DNA of 64,000 nucleotides from Subtercola boreus (GTDB taxonomy: Bacteria > Actinomycetota > Actinomycetes > Actinomycetales > Microbacteriaceae), in assembly GCF_006716115.1 (NCBI RefSeq), contig NZ_VFOO01000001.1, positions 3,286,001-3,350,000 on the forward strand. Direction: 5' to 3'. The notes under the pieces were generated by a model, which was given only the letters and a program-made list of their open reading frames with translations, was not told the DNA's origin and did not search any database. Of the stretch, positions 50,167-59,802 are shown piece after piece. The position numbers were made by a program, and so were the translations under genes. Within the stretch, counting starts at the first letter, position 1, and every line of letters starts with the position of its first letter.

Positions 50167-50484
50167 ATGACTGCTGACACCATCACCATCCCCGGGGTGC
50201 TTCCCGTTCAGATCCTCGCGGCGCTCGGGATCACCCAGTCGCGCCTCGAGATCCTCCGCATCCTGCTGTCGCAGCGGGAGACCACGACCGCGGAGCTCAT
50301 CGGGGAGACGGGGCTGTCGATGAACGGGGTGCGCCAGCACCTGCAGGCCCTGGTGGGCTGCGGCCTGGTGGAGGGCCGACGTGCGACCCACCCGCGCGGG
50401 GCAGGCCCGATCACCTACTGGCGGGCCGCCGCGGACCACATCGAAGACCAGATGGACCAGCTCTGCCGCTACCTGCTCGCCTGA
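50167..50484 (+). CDS. Small winged-helix regulator (ArsR-like)
   Basis: 105 aa. ITQSRLEILRILLSQRETTTAELIGETG, LSMNGVRQHLQALVGCGLVEGRRATHPRG is a winged HTH. Only one Cys and no clear metal site. The C-terminal part (DHIEDQMDQLCRYLLA) is helical and might dimerise. It is divergent from cmtR with a 160-nt gap and is convergent with the AI-2E-type transporter. Its target is not apparent. Confidence 0.75.
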   Translation: MTADTITIPGVLPVQILAALGITQSRLEILRILLSQRETTTAELIGETGLSMNGVRQHLQALVGCGLVEGRRATHPRGAGPITYWRAAADHIEDQMDQLCRYLLA

Positions 50485-50496
50485 GACCTGCTGCGC

Positions 50497-51645
50497 TCAG
50501 TGCGCCTCCTGGCGCGGCACCACGACCCTGTTCACGATGATCAGGCCGGCGGCGGCGACCGGAACCGCCACGAGTGCGCCAAGGATCCCGCCGAGCGCCG
50601 CGCCGCCGATCGCCGAGACGATGACGAGAGCGCCGGGCACAGAGACGGCTTTCGCCATCACCCGCGGCGACAGGATGTAGGCCTCGATCTGCATGTAGAC
50701 GAGCAGCACGATCGCCACAATCAGGGCGCCGCCGGGGTTCACCAGCAGCGTTGCGAGCGCGGCGATCGCCGAGCCGAACACCGTGCCGACCACCGGGATG
50801 AGCGCGCCGACGAACGCGACGAGGGCGAGCAGTGCCGGGGCCGGGCTGCCGACGGCGGAGGTGACGATGAACGTCACGACCGCGTTGGCGAGGGCGAGGA
50901 CCACCTGGCCGCCGACGTAGCGGCCGACGGACTGGAAGATCTCCTCCGCCAGCTCCATCACCCGCGCACGGCTGGAACGGGGCACGAGGGTGTAGCCCTT
51001 CGCCTTCACTGCGGGGAGGGTGAGCACGAAGTAGAGGGTCAGGATGCTCACGACGATCACTCCCGTCACCCCGTCGATGATCCCGGTGCCGACGCTCAGG
51101 ATGCCGCCCGCGAGCCCCAGCAGTTTGCTCGGGTCGGTGAAGAACGCGGTGGTGCTCTTCAGGATGCCGTCGATGTCGATGCTCGGCCCGACGTTCGCCG
51201 TGAGCCACTGGAACCAGGCCTGGTTCGGCAGCCCCTGAACGAAAGAGGTGAGCTGGTTGCCGACCACGCTGACCTGCGTGGTGACGGCGGGGATGATCGC
51301 GAACACCAGCCCGACGATGGCGCCGAGCGCGACCACCGCGAGCACGGCCGCCGCCGCCCACCGGGGCAGGTTCCGGGCCGTGGCCCGCTGCATCAGGGGG
51401 TCGAGGGCGAGTGCGAGGAACAGCGCGATCCCGAGGTAGACGAGCACCGTCGACAGGGTGGAGACGGCACCGAGCACGGCCATCGCGACCCCGACCCCGA
51501 GCGTCGCGATGAACGCGTACCGGAACGGATGATCGGGCAGAAGCCCGCGCCGCCCGCCGGAGGTGGTGGTGGTGCGCACCGTGCCACCCCGTCCGGCGAG
51601 CCGCCGTGCGCGGCGGTCGAGGGGTGATGTCGGGCTGGTTGTCAT
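50497..51645 (-). CDS. AI-2E family transporter-type membrane protein
   Basis: 382 aa, about 8 hydrophobic segments. The AI-2E family shape is visible: paired N-terminal helices, LVYLGIALFLALALDPLMQ, a periplasmic middle loop, and the C-terminal PVVGTVFGSAIAALATLLV, SAIGGAALGGILGALVAVPVAA segments. The family name comes from autoinducer-2 export, but many members have other or unknown substrates (Na+/H+ antiport in some). It stands alone between a small regulator and an old yellow enzyme gene. Confidence 0.8.
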   Translation of the reverse strand: MTTSPTSPLDRRARRLAGRGGTVRTTTTSGGRRGLLPDHPFRYAFIATLGVGVAMAVLGAVSTLSTVLVYLGIALFLALALDPLMQRATARNLPRWAAAAVLAVVALGAIVGLVFAIIPAVTTQVSVVGNQLTSFVQGLPNQAWFQWLTANVGPSIDIDGILKSTTAFFTDPSKLLGLAGGILSVGTGIIDGVTGVIVVSILTLYFVLTLPAVKAKGYTLVPRSSRARVMELAEEIFQSVGRYVGGQVVLALANAVVTFIVTSAVGSPAPALLALVAFVGALIPVVGTVFGSAIAALATLLVNPGGALIVAIVLLVYMQIEAYILSPRVMAKAVSVPGALVIVSAIGGAALGGILGALVAVPVAAAGLIIVNRVVVPRQEAH

Positions 51646-51662
51646 GGGGGTAGGTTATCGCC

Positions 51663-51686
51663 CCGCACCCGCCACCCCCGGTGCGG
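51663..51686 (-). terminator. Hairpin after the old yellow enzyme gene
   Basis: CCGCACC (51663-51669) and GGTGCGG (51680-51686) form a 7-bp stem just past the stop of the leftward oxidoreductase gene and ahead of the AI-2E gene start. Likely terminator for the former. Confidence 0.5.
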
Positions 51687-51694
51687 CGGGAGTG

Positions 51695-52783
51695 CTAGCC
51701 CTGGCGGGCCAGCTCGCCGAGCGTCGGGTAGGTGGTGTAGCCGTCGGCGGACGAACCGTACAGCGTCGCCGGGTCGAGCTCGTTCTCGGGGTGACCGCCC
51801 TCCCAGCGCTCCACCAGGTCGGGGTTCGCGATGATCGCGCGCCCCACCGCGACCGCGTCGGCGAAATCGCCCTCGATGAGGGTGGTCGCCTCTTCGCGGG
51901 TCGTCATGTGGCTGAAGCCGCTGTTCACGACGAAGCCGCCGCCGAAACGCGTGCGGAGCTCCTGCACGAAGGCGCCGGTCGGGTCGGCGTGCAGGATGCT
52001 CACGAAGGCCAGGCCGAGCGGCGACAGGGCGTCCATCAGAGCGCCATAGGTCGCGCGCACGTCGGCGTCGTCGGTCTCGAGCACATCCTGGATGTTGTGC
52101 GAGGGCGAGATGCGGATGCCGGTGCGGTCCGCACCGATCGCCTCGGCCACGGCCTCGACGACCGACACCACGAAGCGGATCCGGTTCTCGGGACTGCCGC
52201 CGAACTCGTCGGTGCGCTGGTTGGAGGCGGGGGAGAGGAACTGGTGCAGCAGGTAGCCGTTCGCCGAGTGCAGCTCGACGCCGTCGAGACCGGCGCGCAC
52301 CGCGCGGCGGGAGGCCTCGACGAATTCGCCGCGCACCACGGCCAGCTCGTCGATCGTGAGTTCGTGCGGCTCGGGGAAGGGCTTCTTGCCGCTGGGCACG
52401 TGCACCTCGCCGTCGATGGCGATCGCGCTCGGCGCGACGATGCGGGGTGTTCCGGTGATGTCGGTGTGCGACACCCGGCCACCGTTCATGACCTGCATGA
52501 CGAGCTTCCCGCCGCGCTCGTGCACGGCGTCGGCCACGCGCTTCCAGCCGGCCTCCTGCTCATCGGTCACGATGCCGGGCTGGCCCGGGTAGGAGCGCGA
52601 CTCGGCGCTCGGGTAGGTGCCCTCCGTGATGATCAGTCCGGCGCTCGCGCGCTGCGAGTAGTGCTCGACGTTCAGGTCGTTCGGCACGCCGGACTCACCC
52701 GAGCGGGTGCGCGTGAGCGGTGCCATGACGAGGCGGTTGGCGAGGTCGATGCTGCCGAGGCTGAGCGGGGAGAAGAGATCCAC
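51695..52783 (-). CDS. Alkene reductase, old yellow enzyme family
   Basis: 362 aa from the GTG at 52783, preceded by AAAGGACC. OYE motifs: DLFSPLSLGSIDLANRLVMAPLTRTRS at the N-terminus, the active-site region with ASAGLIITEGTY, AVRAGLDGVELHSANGYLLHQFL, and FVVNSGFSH near the C-terminal FMN-phosphate site. It reduces activated C=C bonds (enones, N-ethylmaleimide, nitro compounds) with NADPH. It is divergent from the acyl-CoA synthetase gene. Confidence 0.9.
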   Translation of the reverse strand: MDLFSPLSLGSIDLANRLVMAPLTRTRSGESGVPNDLNVEHYSQRASAGLIITEGTYPSAESRSYPGQPGIVTDEQEAGWKRVADAVHERGGKLVMQVMNGGRVSHTDITGTPRIVAPSAIAIDGEVHVPSGKKPFPEPHELTIDELAVVRGEFVEASRRAVRAGLDGVELHSANGYLLHQFLSPASNQRTDEFGGSPENRIRFVVSVVEAVAEAIGADRTGIRISPSHNIQDVLETDDADVRATYGALMDALSPLGLAFVSILHADPTGAFVQELRTRFGGGFVVNSGFSHMTTREEATTLIEGDFADAVAVGRAIIANPDLVERWEGGHPENELDPATLYGSSADGYTTYPTLGELARQG

Positions 52784-52886
52784 GGAGGTCCTTTCGGGTG
52801 GTGTCGCCGTCTGCGGCACCACAGGTCCAACGCGCGGGGCGCTCGTGCATTCCCCGGATTCCCGCACTGACCGCCGCTGGTCAAAA

Positions 52887-52895
52887 GGTCGGACC
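52887..52895. promoter_or_regulatory. GGTC-G-GACC palindrome in divergent promoter
   Basis: GGTCGGACC, with a further GGTC 8 bp earlier, precedes a TATCGT that could be the -10 element of the acyl-CoA synthetase gene. A TetR-like operator is possible. The evidence is weak. Confidence 0.3.
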
Positions 52896-52944
52896 AAAGG
52901 TATCGTTGGGCCAGCAGTAACGTCGACTCGATGAGGAGCAGCGG

Positions 52945-54474
52945 ATGAATGCGATGGGCATGGCAGAGTGGCTGCGTCGACGGGCCCTGCGGGACCCCGG
53001 TCATCCGGCGCTCACCTTCGCGGGCGAGACGCTCTCGTACGCCGCTCTGCAGAAGCGGGTGGAGGAGTTCGCCGACCTGCTCGCGGCGCAGGGCACCACG
53101 CAGGGTGACCGGGTCGCGTACCTCGGCTTCAACCACAGCCAGTTCCTCATCGCGATGTTCGCGGCCAACCGGCTGGGCGCGACGTTCGTGCCCCTCAACT
53201 TCCGGCTGACCGGCAGCGAGCTCGCCTACATCGTCACCGACAGTGCCCCGCGCATCCTGATCTCTGACGATGCCCACCTCGAATCGATCGACGACCTGCG
53301 AGGATCGCTGCCCTGCGAGGTGTACATCCGCTTCGGTGCGGATGCCCGGGGCTGGCGCGGTATCGACTCGCTCCTGGCCGAGCCGAACCCGGCGGTCCGG
53401 GAGGTCGCGGTCGACGTCGACGACCCGGCGTGCATCCTCTACACCTCCGGTACGACGGGGAGGCCGAAGGGCGCGATCCTGACCCACCGCAACTTCTGGT
53501 CGAACAACGTCAACTGGATGCTCGCCGTCAACTACAACGCCGAAGACGTGGCGCTCACGTCGGCGCCGCTGTTCCACTCCGGCGGCCTCTGCGTGATCAC
53601 CCTGCCCACCCTGATGGCCGGCGGCCACGTCGTGCTGCAGGAGCAGTTCCAGCCGGGCGCGTTCCTCGCGGCCATCGAGGAGCACCGCATCACGTCGATC
53701 TTCTGCGTGCCGGCCATGATGCTCTTCGCCAGCCAGCACGAGCACTTCGCCTCGACCGACTTCAGCAGTGTGCGCATCATCGTGGCCGGTGGGGCGCCGG
53801 TTCCCGAGCCGCTGCTGCGCCTCTACGGTGAGCACGGTGTTCCCGTCAGCCAGTGCTGGGGCCTCACCGAGGTGGCCACCGGCGCAACGTTCCTCAGCAC
53901 AGAGCTCGCACTCGAGAAACTCGGATCCTGTGGCGTCGCCGGCATGCTCAACGAGGTGCGCCTGATCGACTTCGAGGGAAACCCGCTCGCCACCCCGAAC
54001 GTGCCCGGTGAGCTCTGCGTCCGCGGCGACACGGTGAGCCCGGGCTACTGGAACCTGCCCGAGGCGACAGCCGAGGCGACCGGCGCCGACGGCTGGTTCC
54101 GGACGGGGGATGTCGCCTATCAGGATGAGGACGGCTACTTCTTCATCTGCGACCGCCTGAAGGACATGATCATCAGCGGCGGAGAGAACGTCTACCCTGC
54201 CGAGGTCGAGAGTGTGCTGTACGACCACGTCTCCATCGCCGAGGTCGCGGTCATCGGTGCGCCCGACGAGCGCTGGGGTGAGCGGGTCGTCGCTGTCGTC
54301 GCCCTGAAGCCGAATACGGGGCTGGAACTCGAGCAGTTGCGGGAGTTCGCCGCTTCCCGGCTGGCCCGCTTCAAACTGCCGCTCGAGCTCCGTATCGTCA
54401 CCGCGCTGCCGCGGAACACGACCGGAAAAGTGCTCAAGCAGAACCTCCGGGCCGGGGTCCCCGTCGAGGCGTAG
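52945..54474 (+). CDS. AMP-forming acyl-CoA synthetase (FadD13-like)
   Basis: 509 aa. Adenylate-forming enzyme motifs: P-loop YTSGTTGRPKGAILTH (residues about 168-183), GLTE, GWFRTGDVAYQDEDGYF, DRLKDMIISGGENVYPAEVE, and C-terminal catalytic Lys in TTGKVLKQ. It activates a fatty or aromatic carboxylate to its CoA thioester. The short length without a membrane segment fits FadD13-type enzymes. Neighbouring acyl-CoA metabolism genes support a role in fatty or branched acid degradation. Confidence 0.88.
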   Translation: MNAMGMAEWLRRRALRDPGHPALTFAGETLSYAALQKRVEEFADLLAAQGTTQGDRVAYLGFNHSQFLIAMFAANRLGATFVPLNFRLTGSELAYIVTDSAPRILISDDAHLESIDDLRGSLPCEVYIRFGADARGWRGIDSLLAEPNPAVREVAVDVDDPACILYTSGTTGRPKGAILTHRNFWSNNVNWMLAVNYNAEDVALTSAPLFHSGGLCVITLPTLMAGGHVVLQEQFQPGAFLAAIEEHRITSIFCVPAMMLFASQHEHFASTDFSSVRIIVAGGAPVPEPLLRLYGEHGVPVSQCWGLTEVATGATFLSTELALEKLGSCGVAGMLNEVRLIDFEGNPLATPNVPGELCVRGDTVSPGYWNLPEATAEATGADGWFRTGDVAYQDEDGYFFICDRLKDMIISGGENVYPAEVESVLYDHVSIAEVAVIGAPDERWGERVVAVVALKPNTGLELEQLREFAASRLARFKLPLELRIVTALPRNTTGKVLKQNLRAGVPVEA

Positions 54475-54477
54475 CGC

Positions 54478-54915
54478 TCAGTGGTCGGCTGCCCAGCTCC
54501 GTACCTGCTCGACGTCGACGCGGAGTTGGGCGATCAGAGCCTCGGAGCCGGTGTAGGCGACCTGGCCGCGGATACGCTCGTGGAGCGCCACGGTCAGCGT
54601 CCTGCCGTACAGGTCGCCGGTGAAGTCGAGCAGGAAGGCCTCCAGCAGCAGGATCCCGTCGGCGTAGTAGGTGGGGCGGGTGCCGACGGAGACAGCGGAG
54701 ACGTAGTGCTGCGAGACGCCCTCGGCGGTGAAGGTCACGGAGCCGGCCCAGACGCCTTCAAGATCGACACCGTCGGCGGCCATCGGAATGTTCGCGGTGG
54801 GGAACCCGAGCACGCGGCCCCACGCGTTGCCGTGCTCCACCTCGCCGACGACGAGGAAGTGGCGGCCCGCTGCGGCATCGACCGTGTGCACCTGTGAGAC
54901 GCGGAGACTGCTCAT
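54478..54915 (-). CDS. Stand-alone riboflavin kinase domain protein
   Basis: 145 aa. Only the RibF C-terminal (flavokinase) domain is present: GRVLGFPTANIPMA with the PTAN motif, SVGTRPTYYADGILLLEAFLLDFTGDLYGRTLTVALHERIR. There is no FMN adenylyltransferase domain. It should phosphorylate riboflavin to FMN or serve a regulatory role. It lies between an acyl-CoA synthetase and an SDR in a region very rich in flavoenzymes. The normal bifunctional RibF is presumably elsewhere. Confidence 0.82.
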   Translation of the reverse strand: MSSLRVSQVHTVDAAAGRHFLVVGEVEHGNAWGRVLGFPTANIPMAADGVDLEGVWAGSVTFTAEGVSQHYVSAVSVGTRPTYYADGILLLEAFLLDFTGDLYGRTLTVALHERIRGQVAYTGSEALIAQLRVDVEQVRSWAADH

Positions 54916-55047
54916 GATGACCTTCCTTCGGCACGCGCCGACCGATGGTGGCGGGGGAGGAGCGCGGCGCGCCCTGCGTGACTGCGTCCATGCTGACAGA
55001 GTCGTGTTACAGGCCTATTGCGCCGCTCGAACTCTCTCTGCCCGAGA

Positions 55048-55806
55048 TCAGCGGGGGGTCATCCGGATGGCGCCGTCGAGCCGGATCGTCTCGCCGTTGA
55101 GGTAGTCGCTGTCGGCGATCGTGAGAACGAGGGCCGCGAACTCCCCGGGCCGCGCGAGGCGAGCCGGGAAGGTCACCGTCTTCGCGAGCGACTCGTTGAC
55201 CTCGGGGCCGAGGGCCGCCAGCATCGGGGTGTCGACGATGCCGGGGGCGATGGTGACCACCCGGATACCGCTGGACGCCAGGTCCCTGGCCGCCGCGATC
55301 GTCATCGCCACGACGCCGCCCTTCGAGGCAGCGTAGGCGATCTGCCCGATCTGGCCCTCATACGCCGCGACGGAAGCGGTGTTGACGACCACGCCGCGCG
55401 CGCCGAACTCGTCGTAGGGCTCGTCGCCTGCCATCTTCTCCGCCGCCAGTCGCATCACGTTGAACGTGCCCACGAGGTTGATGTCGATCGTCTTCTGGAA
55501 CAGGGCGAGCTCGTGCACGCCCTTCTTCGACAGGATGCGCCTGGCCGGCCCGATCCCGGCGCAGTTCACCACCACCCGCAGCGGCCCGTCGATGCTGTCG
55601 ATCGCCTGCTGCACCTGGTCTTCGTCGGTGATATCCGCCGCCACGAACCGCACCGCGCCCGGCAGCGTCGCCGTCTCGAGGGCGCCCGGGAGGTCGAGGC
55701 CGGTCACGGTGGCCCCGCGTGCGGCGAGGGCCAGGGCGGTGGCCGCCCCCAGGCCCGATGCCGCACCTGTCACGAGAGCGTGTGCACCTGTCAGTTCCAT
55801 GGTCAT
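55048..55806 (-). CDS. SDR, 3-hydroxyacyl-CoA dehydrogenase type 2 (HSD10)-like
   Basis: 252 aa. Cofactor motif TGAASGLGAATALAL, NCAGIGPARR, NTASVAAYEGQIGQIAYAASKGG with Tyr and Lys, IAPGIVDTPM and DYLNGETIRLDGAIRM. The pattern of the C-terminal half matches HSD10-type 3-hydroxy-2-methylbutyryl/3-hydroxyacyl-CoA dehydrogenases. Position in the etf-thiolase operon supports fatty or isoleucine catabolism. Confidence 0.82.
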   Translation of the reverse strand: MTMELTGAHALVTGAASGLGAATALALAARGATVTGLDLPGALETATLPGAVRFVAADITDEDQVQQAIDSIDGPLRVVVNCAGIGPARRILSKKGVHELALFQKTIDINLVGTFNVMRLAAEKMAGDEPYDEFGARGVVVNTASVAAYEGQIGQIAYAASKGGVVAMTIAAARDLASSGIRVVTIAPGIVDTPMLAALGPEVNESLAKTVTFPARLARPGEFAALVLTIADSDYLNGETIRLDGAIRMTPR

Positions 55807-55853
55807 GTTCCTTTTTGTTGTTCGATGATGGAGGGTCTCCGGTCATCGGTGTC

Positions 55854-57968
55854 TCAGCGCGCGGAGACCTTCCCGAAGAGCGAAGCGATCGGTGCGATCA
55901 CCAGCGGCCGTGCCGCGATCCAGCCCGCGACCATCACCGCCAGGGAGGCGAAGAAGATCCCGAAACCGATCCAGTTCACGTCGTCGCTTCCGCCGTACAT
56001 GTGGTTGAGGTTGCGGAGCGCGCCGGTGGCGAAGACGAGGGCGACGTGCACGATCACGAAGCCGACGAAGAAGAGCATGACCGGGAAGTGGATGGCGCGG
56101 GCCACCTCGATCGGATACATCGTGTTCAGGCGCTTCGCGTTCTTCGGCCAGATACCCGACATGCGCACCCCGGTGAGCGCGGCGAGCGGAGCGGCGATGA
56201 ACACGACGATGAAGTACATCAGTTGCTGGAGGCTGTTGTAGTTCACCCAGCCGTTGTCGGTCGGCCATTCGAGGGTGAGGTAGTGGATGAGCGCGGAGAG
56301 GGCATTCGGGAAGACCTCCCAGCTCGAGGGCACCAGCCTCAGCCAGTGCCCGGTCACGAAGATCAGCACGACGAAGACCACGCCGTTGGCGAGCCAGAGC
56401 ACGTCCAGGAACTGGTGGAACCACAGAGTGAGGCTGATCTTGCCCTTCGTCTTGCCCCGCGCCGTCCAGAACGCACTGGGTCGTTTCTGGGTGCGCACCT
56501 GCCAGCCCGAACGGATGATCAGCACGATGAAGAACGCGTTGAGGAAGTGCTGCCAGCCGATCCAGGCGGGGAAGCCGGTCTCGACGGTGTCGGGCAGTGG
56601 GTACTCACCCGGGTAGGTCTGCAGGAAGTCCTGCACGAACCGGTAGGTGGTGATCCCGCGCACGGCCAGCACGGCGACGGCCGCCACGACCAGCAGGGCG
56701 ATCAGCCCGAGCACGATCTGCGCGGGGCGCGGCAGCTGCCAGAGCCGTGCGAGGCCGGCGCTGACGGCGGCCGGGGCGGGAGCGGCTGTAGCTGAGGCGG
56801 CGGGTGCCGCTTTGGCCGGAGCCGCTTTGGCGGGTGCTGCCTTGGTGGGCGCCGCCGGGGCGGGCGCTGCGTCGGTGCGGATGATGATCGGGGCGCGGGG
56901 AGACGCCGTCGCACGGGTCGGGGCGGCCGAGGCTGCCACGGCGGCCTGCTCCGGTGCGGGCGCGGTTTCGGGCGTGCGGGTCGCTGCTGGCGCGGCCGCC
57001 GGGGCAGCGTCGGTCTCGGACTCCGGTGCGCCCGGTCCCGCTGAGGCTGCGGGGTCGTCGGATGTCGGTGTCGGGGTCGTTCCCGACGAAGCTGTCGCGG
57101 GCTCGGAGCCTGCTGCGGTGCCCGGTCGGGGCAGCCCCGTGCGGCGGCGTGGCCCGGATGCGGGCGCTGCACTCGGTTCGGCCGTACCGGTGTCGGATTC
57201 GGCCGACGGTTCGGCCGCGCTGGTGTCGGGTTCGGCCGTCGGCGCGGCGGCCGGGGTGGGCGTGGCGGGGGCTGCTGCGGCGGGCGCTGCTGCGGCGGGC
57301 GCGGCATCGTGCGTCGCCGAGGCGGCAACCTCGATGGCCGATACGCTCGGCCACGGCTCGCCACCGACGACTCGAGGGAGTCCCTGCCGCACGGTGCGGG
57401 TCGCCGATGTAGGTGCCGGCGCCGGTGCCGGTGCCGGTTCCGGTGCCGCCACGATCGGGTCGGCGATGGTGGCCGTCGCAGCCCCGGATGCCGGGACGAC
57501 GGGTGCGGAGCTCGGAACAGCAGCCGCCGCGTCGGACGGAGCTGGCGGTGCTTCCGCGCTCGAAGTTTCCACCGTGAGGCCCGCGGGTGCGGGGTCTGAA
57601 TCGGCGGTCGCGGGGGGCCACGGCTCACCGCCCGCCTGGCGGGGCAGACCGCGTCGGCGGCTTTGGCCGGGGACGGTCCGCGGGGGAGCGACGGACGCGG
57701 CGGCACCGGCGGCGGGGGAAACGTGCGTCTCCGCCTGCTCCACGGCCACAACCGGCTCGGCGGCAGGCCTCTCGTCGGCAACCGGAGAGGCAGGCGCCGC
57801 GGCCGGCGCAGCGACTTCTGGCGCAGCCCGCCCGGCGCTGGCCGAAGCGTCACTCTGGATCTCGACCGCCAGCAGCACCTCACCCGCGGGCGGCCACGGG
57901 TCGCCACCCGGCGTGCGCGGCAGGCCGCGTCGGAGGGGCACGGACGTCTGCTGCGCGGTGTCGGTCAC
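55854..57968 (-). CDS. ETF-linked membrane cytochrome b with long repetitive N-terminus
   Basis: 704 aa, GTG start overlapping the etfA stop. Residues 1-430 are Ala/Pro/Thr-rich and probably disordered, with the motif GLPR-xx-GG-xPWP at about residues 15, 107 and 196 and a degenerate fourth copy at 278, spaced 82-92 residues. Residues 430-704 contain six membrane helices with His residues ([38 protein letters not shown]) in the pattern of b-type cytochromes of the b561/formate-dehydrogenase gamma type. Co-transcription with EtfA/EtfB suggests it passes electrons from ETF to quinone. No iron-sulfur motif is present. Confidence 0.8.
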   Translation of the reverse strand: MTDTAQQTSVPLRRGLPRTPGGDPWPPAGEVLLAVEIQSDASASAGRAAPEVAAPAAAPASPVADERPAAEPVVAVEQAETHVSPAAGAAASVAPPRTVPGQSRRRGLPRQAGGEPWPPATADSDPAPAGLTVETSSAEAPPAPSDAAAAVPSSAPVVPASGAATATIADPIVAAPEPAPAPAPAPTSATRTVRQGLPRVVGGEPWPSVSAIEVAASATHDAAPAAAAPAAAAPATPTPAAAPTAEPDTSAAEPSAESDTGTAEPSAAPASGPRRRTGLPRPGTAAGSEPATASSGTTPTPTSDDPAASAGPGAPESETDAAPAAAPAATRTPETAPAPEQAAVAASAAPTRATASPRAPIIIRTDAAPAPAAPTKAAPAKAAPAKAAPAASATAAPAPAAVSAGLARLWQLPRPAQIVLGLIALLVVAAVAVLAVRGITTYRFVQDFLQTYPGEYPLPDTVETGFPAWIGWQHFLNAFFIVLIIRSGWQVRTQKRPSAFWTARGKTKGKISLTLWFHQFLDVLWLANGVVFVVLIFVTGHWLRLVPSSWEVFPNALSALIHYLTLEWPTDNGWVNYNSLQQLMYFIVVFIAAPLAALTGVRMSGIWPKNAKRLNTMYPIEVARAIHFPVMLFFVGFVIVHVALVFATGALRNLNHMYGGSDDVNWIGFGIFFASLAVMVAGWIAARPLVIAPIASLFGKVSAR

Positions 57969-58954
57969 TACTGCTTCTTCTTCTCGAGGGCCTCGATCAG
58001 CTGGGGCACCACGGTGAACAGGTCGCCGACCACGCCGAAGTCGGCGATGTCGAAGATCGGGGCATCGCCGTCTTTGTTGATCGCCACGATGGTCTTCGCG
58101 GTCTGCATGCCGGCCCTGTGCTGGATGGCGCCCGAGATGCCGAGCGCGACGTAGAGCTGGGGTGCCACCGACACGCCGGTCTGGCCGACCTGGAAGCTCT
58201 GCGGCACATATCCGGCGTCGACCGCGGCACGGGAGGCGCCGACGGCCGCACCGAGGGTGTCGGCGAGATTGTCGACGAGTGAGAACTTCTCCTGCGAGCC
58301 GAGCCCGCGGCCACCGGAGACCACCTTGGTGGCCCCGCGGAGTTCGGGCCGGGTCGACTTCTCCGTGGTCTCGGTGAACTTCTCGATCGTGGCGGCGGGT
58401 GTCGTCGACGTCGACACGTCGAAAGGCTCGGGCTGCGCATCCGTCGCCGCTGCCCGCTGCTCGATCGCGCCGAGGCGAACCGTGACGACGGGCGCGCCGA
58501 AGGTCGCGGCCGAGTCGACGTTGTAGGTGCCGCCGTAGACGGAGTGGTGGATGACGATGCCCTCCTCGTCGCGGGAGAGGCCGACGGCATCGACGCAGAT
58601 CGCCGAGCGGGTGCGGGCGGCGAACCGGCCGGCGACCTCGCGACCCTCGATCGAGTTGGAGATCAGGACGGCGGCGGCGCCGACGGCGTCTGCCGCGGCC
58701 TGGAGCGCGGCGACGACGGGGGTCGCGACATCCGTGAGCACCTGCTCGTTCTCGACCAGCAGCACGCGCGCTGCGCCGAGCTGCGCGGCGGCCGCTGCCG
58801 CAGCCGCCCCGGTTCCGGGTGCGACGACGATGAGGGCAACGGGGGTGCCGATGTCGGCAGCGGCCCCCAGCAGTCCGGCCGCGCTCTTCAGCGGCTCGCC
58901 GTCGGGCGTCGTGTCGACCAGCACGAGGATCGGGTCGGAGGTGTTGTCAGTCAT
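57968..58954 (-). CDS. etfA: Electron transfer flavoprotein alpha subunit
   Basis: 328 aa from the ATG at 58954, with GAGGAG about 9 nt upstream; the frame open to 59017 is rejected. Typical EtfA: N-terminal [22 protein letters not shown], the C-terminal FAD domain with [65 protein letters not shown] and [24 protein letters not shown]. Forms the heterodimer with EtfB and carries electrons from acyl-CoA dehydrogenases. Confidence 0.93.
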   Translation of the reverse strand: MTDNTSDPILVLVDTTPDGEPLKSAAGLLGAAADIGTPVALIVVAPGTGAAAAAAAAQLGAARVLLVENEQVLTDVATPVVAALQAAADAVGAAAVLISNSIEGREVAGRFAARTRSAICVDAVGLSRDEEGIVIHHSVYGGTYNVDSAATFGAPVVTVRLGAIEQRAAATDAQPEPFDVSTSTTPAATIEKFTETTEKSTRPELRGATKVVSGGRGLGSQEKFSLVDNLADTLGAAVGASRAAVDAGYVPQSFQVGQTGVSVAPQLYVALGISGAIQHRAGMQTAKTIVAINKDGDAPIFDIADFGVVGDLFTVVPQLIEALEKKKQ

Positions 58955-58964
58955 AACGTGCTCC

Positions 58965-59741
58965 TCAGGCGAGCTTGTTGGAGATGAGGAAGTCTGCGAG
59001 CTGCTGCCCGGCGTCACCCTCGTCGACGATCTTGGTTCCCGCCGTACGGGGTGGCTTCTCTGCGACGCTCAGCATGATGGAGCGGGCCACGTTCTGGTCT
59101 GCGGGATCGATACCGAGATCGGCGGCGGTCATCGAGACCACCGGCTTCTTCTTGGCCGCCATGATGCCTTTGAAGTTCGGGTAGCGGGCGTCGGGCATGC
59201 TCTCGGTGATCGCGATGACGGCAGGGAGAGCCGTGGTGAGGTCGATGGTTCCCGCATCCGTCAGTCGCACGCCGGTGACCCCGGTCTCGGAGATCTCGAC
59301 GCTCGACAGGGAGCCGGCCAGCGGCACCCCGAGGAGCTCGGCCAGCATCGACGGCAGCACTCCGCCCGATCCGTCGGTGGAGAGGTTGCCGGTGATCACA
59401 AGGTCGTAGCCCGTCTTGGTGATGGCTGCGGCAAGAACTTCGGCTGTGAGGCCGAGATCCGCGCCGGCGAGGCTGTCGTCTGCCACGTGCACCACGCTGG
59501 TGGCGCCCATCGCGAGACCCTTGCGAAGAGTGGCCGTCGCAGACTCCGGAGCCATGGAGAGCACGATGACCTCCGTGTCGGGGTGGGCATCCTTGTATGT
59601 CAGCGCCACCTCGAGGGACCGCTCGCCGATCTCGTCGAGCACGGCTTCGCTCGCAGCGCGATCGGCCAGGCCCGTCTCGGGCACGAGCTTCCGGTCCCCG
59701 TACGTGTCGGGAACTTCTTTGACGAGAACGATGATCTTCAC
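58965..59741 (-). CDS. etfB: Electron transfer flavoprotein beta subunit
   Basis: 258 aa. [18 protein letters not shown] start, [33 protein letters not shown], and [26 protein letters not shown]. It is the AMP-binding partner of EtfA, encoded 10 nt upstream of it. The acyl-CoA dehydrogenase at 62632 is a plausible electron donor. Confidence 0.93.
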   Translation of the reverse strand: MKIIVLVKEVPDTYGDRKLVPETGLADRAASEAVLDEIGERSLEVALTYKDAHPDTEVIVLSMAPESATATLRKGLAMGATSVVHVADDSLAGADLGLTAEVLAAAITKTGYDLVITGNLSTDGSGGVLPSMLAELLGVPLAGSLSSVEISETGVTGVRLTDAGTIDLTTALPAVIAITESMPDARYPNFKGIMAAKKKPVVSMTAADLGIDPADQNVARSIMLSVAEKPPRTAGTKIVDEGDAGQQLADFLISNKLA

Positions 59742-59802
59742 TGGTTCATCTCCTTGACTCTTGATTCTGTAGGACGTGAGTGCGTTGTCACAACTCGGCC
59801 GA

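Noticed and set aside
56647-58017. 456-aa rightward frame opposite the cytochrome b N-terminus
   Set aside because: Ala/Gly-rich and antisense to the repetitive region; long open frames arise from the GC-rich repeat codons.
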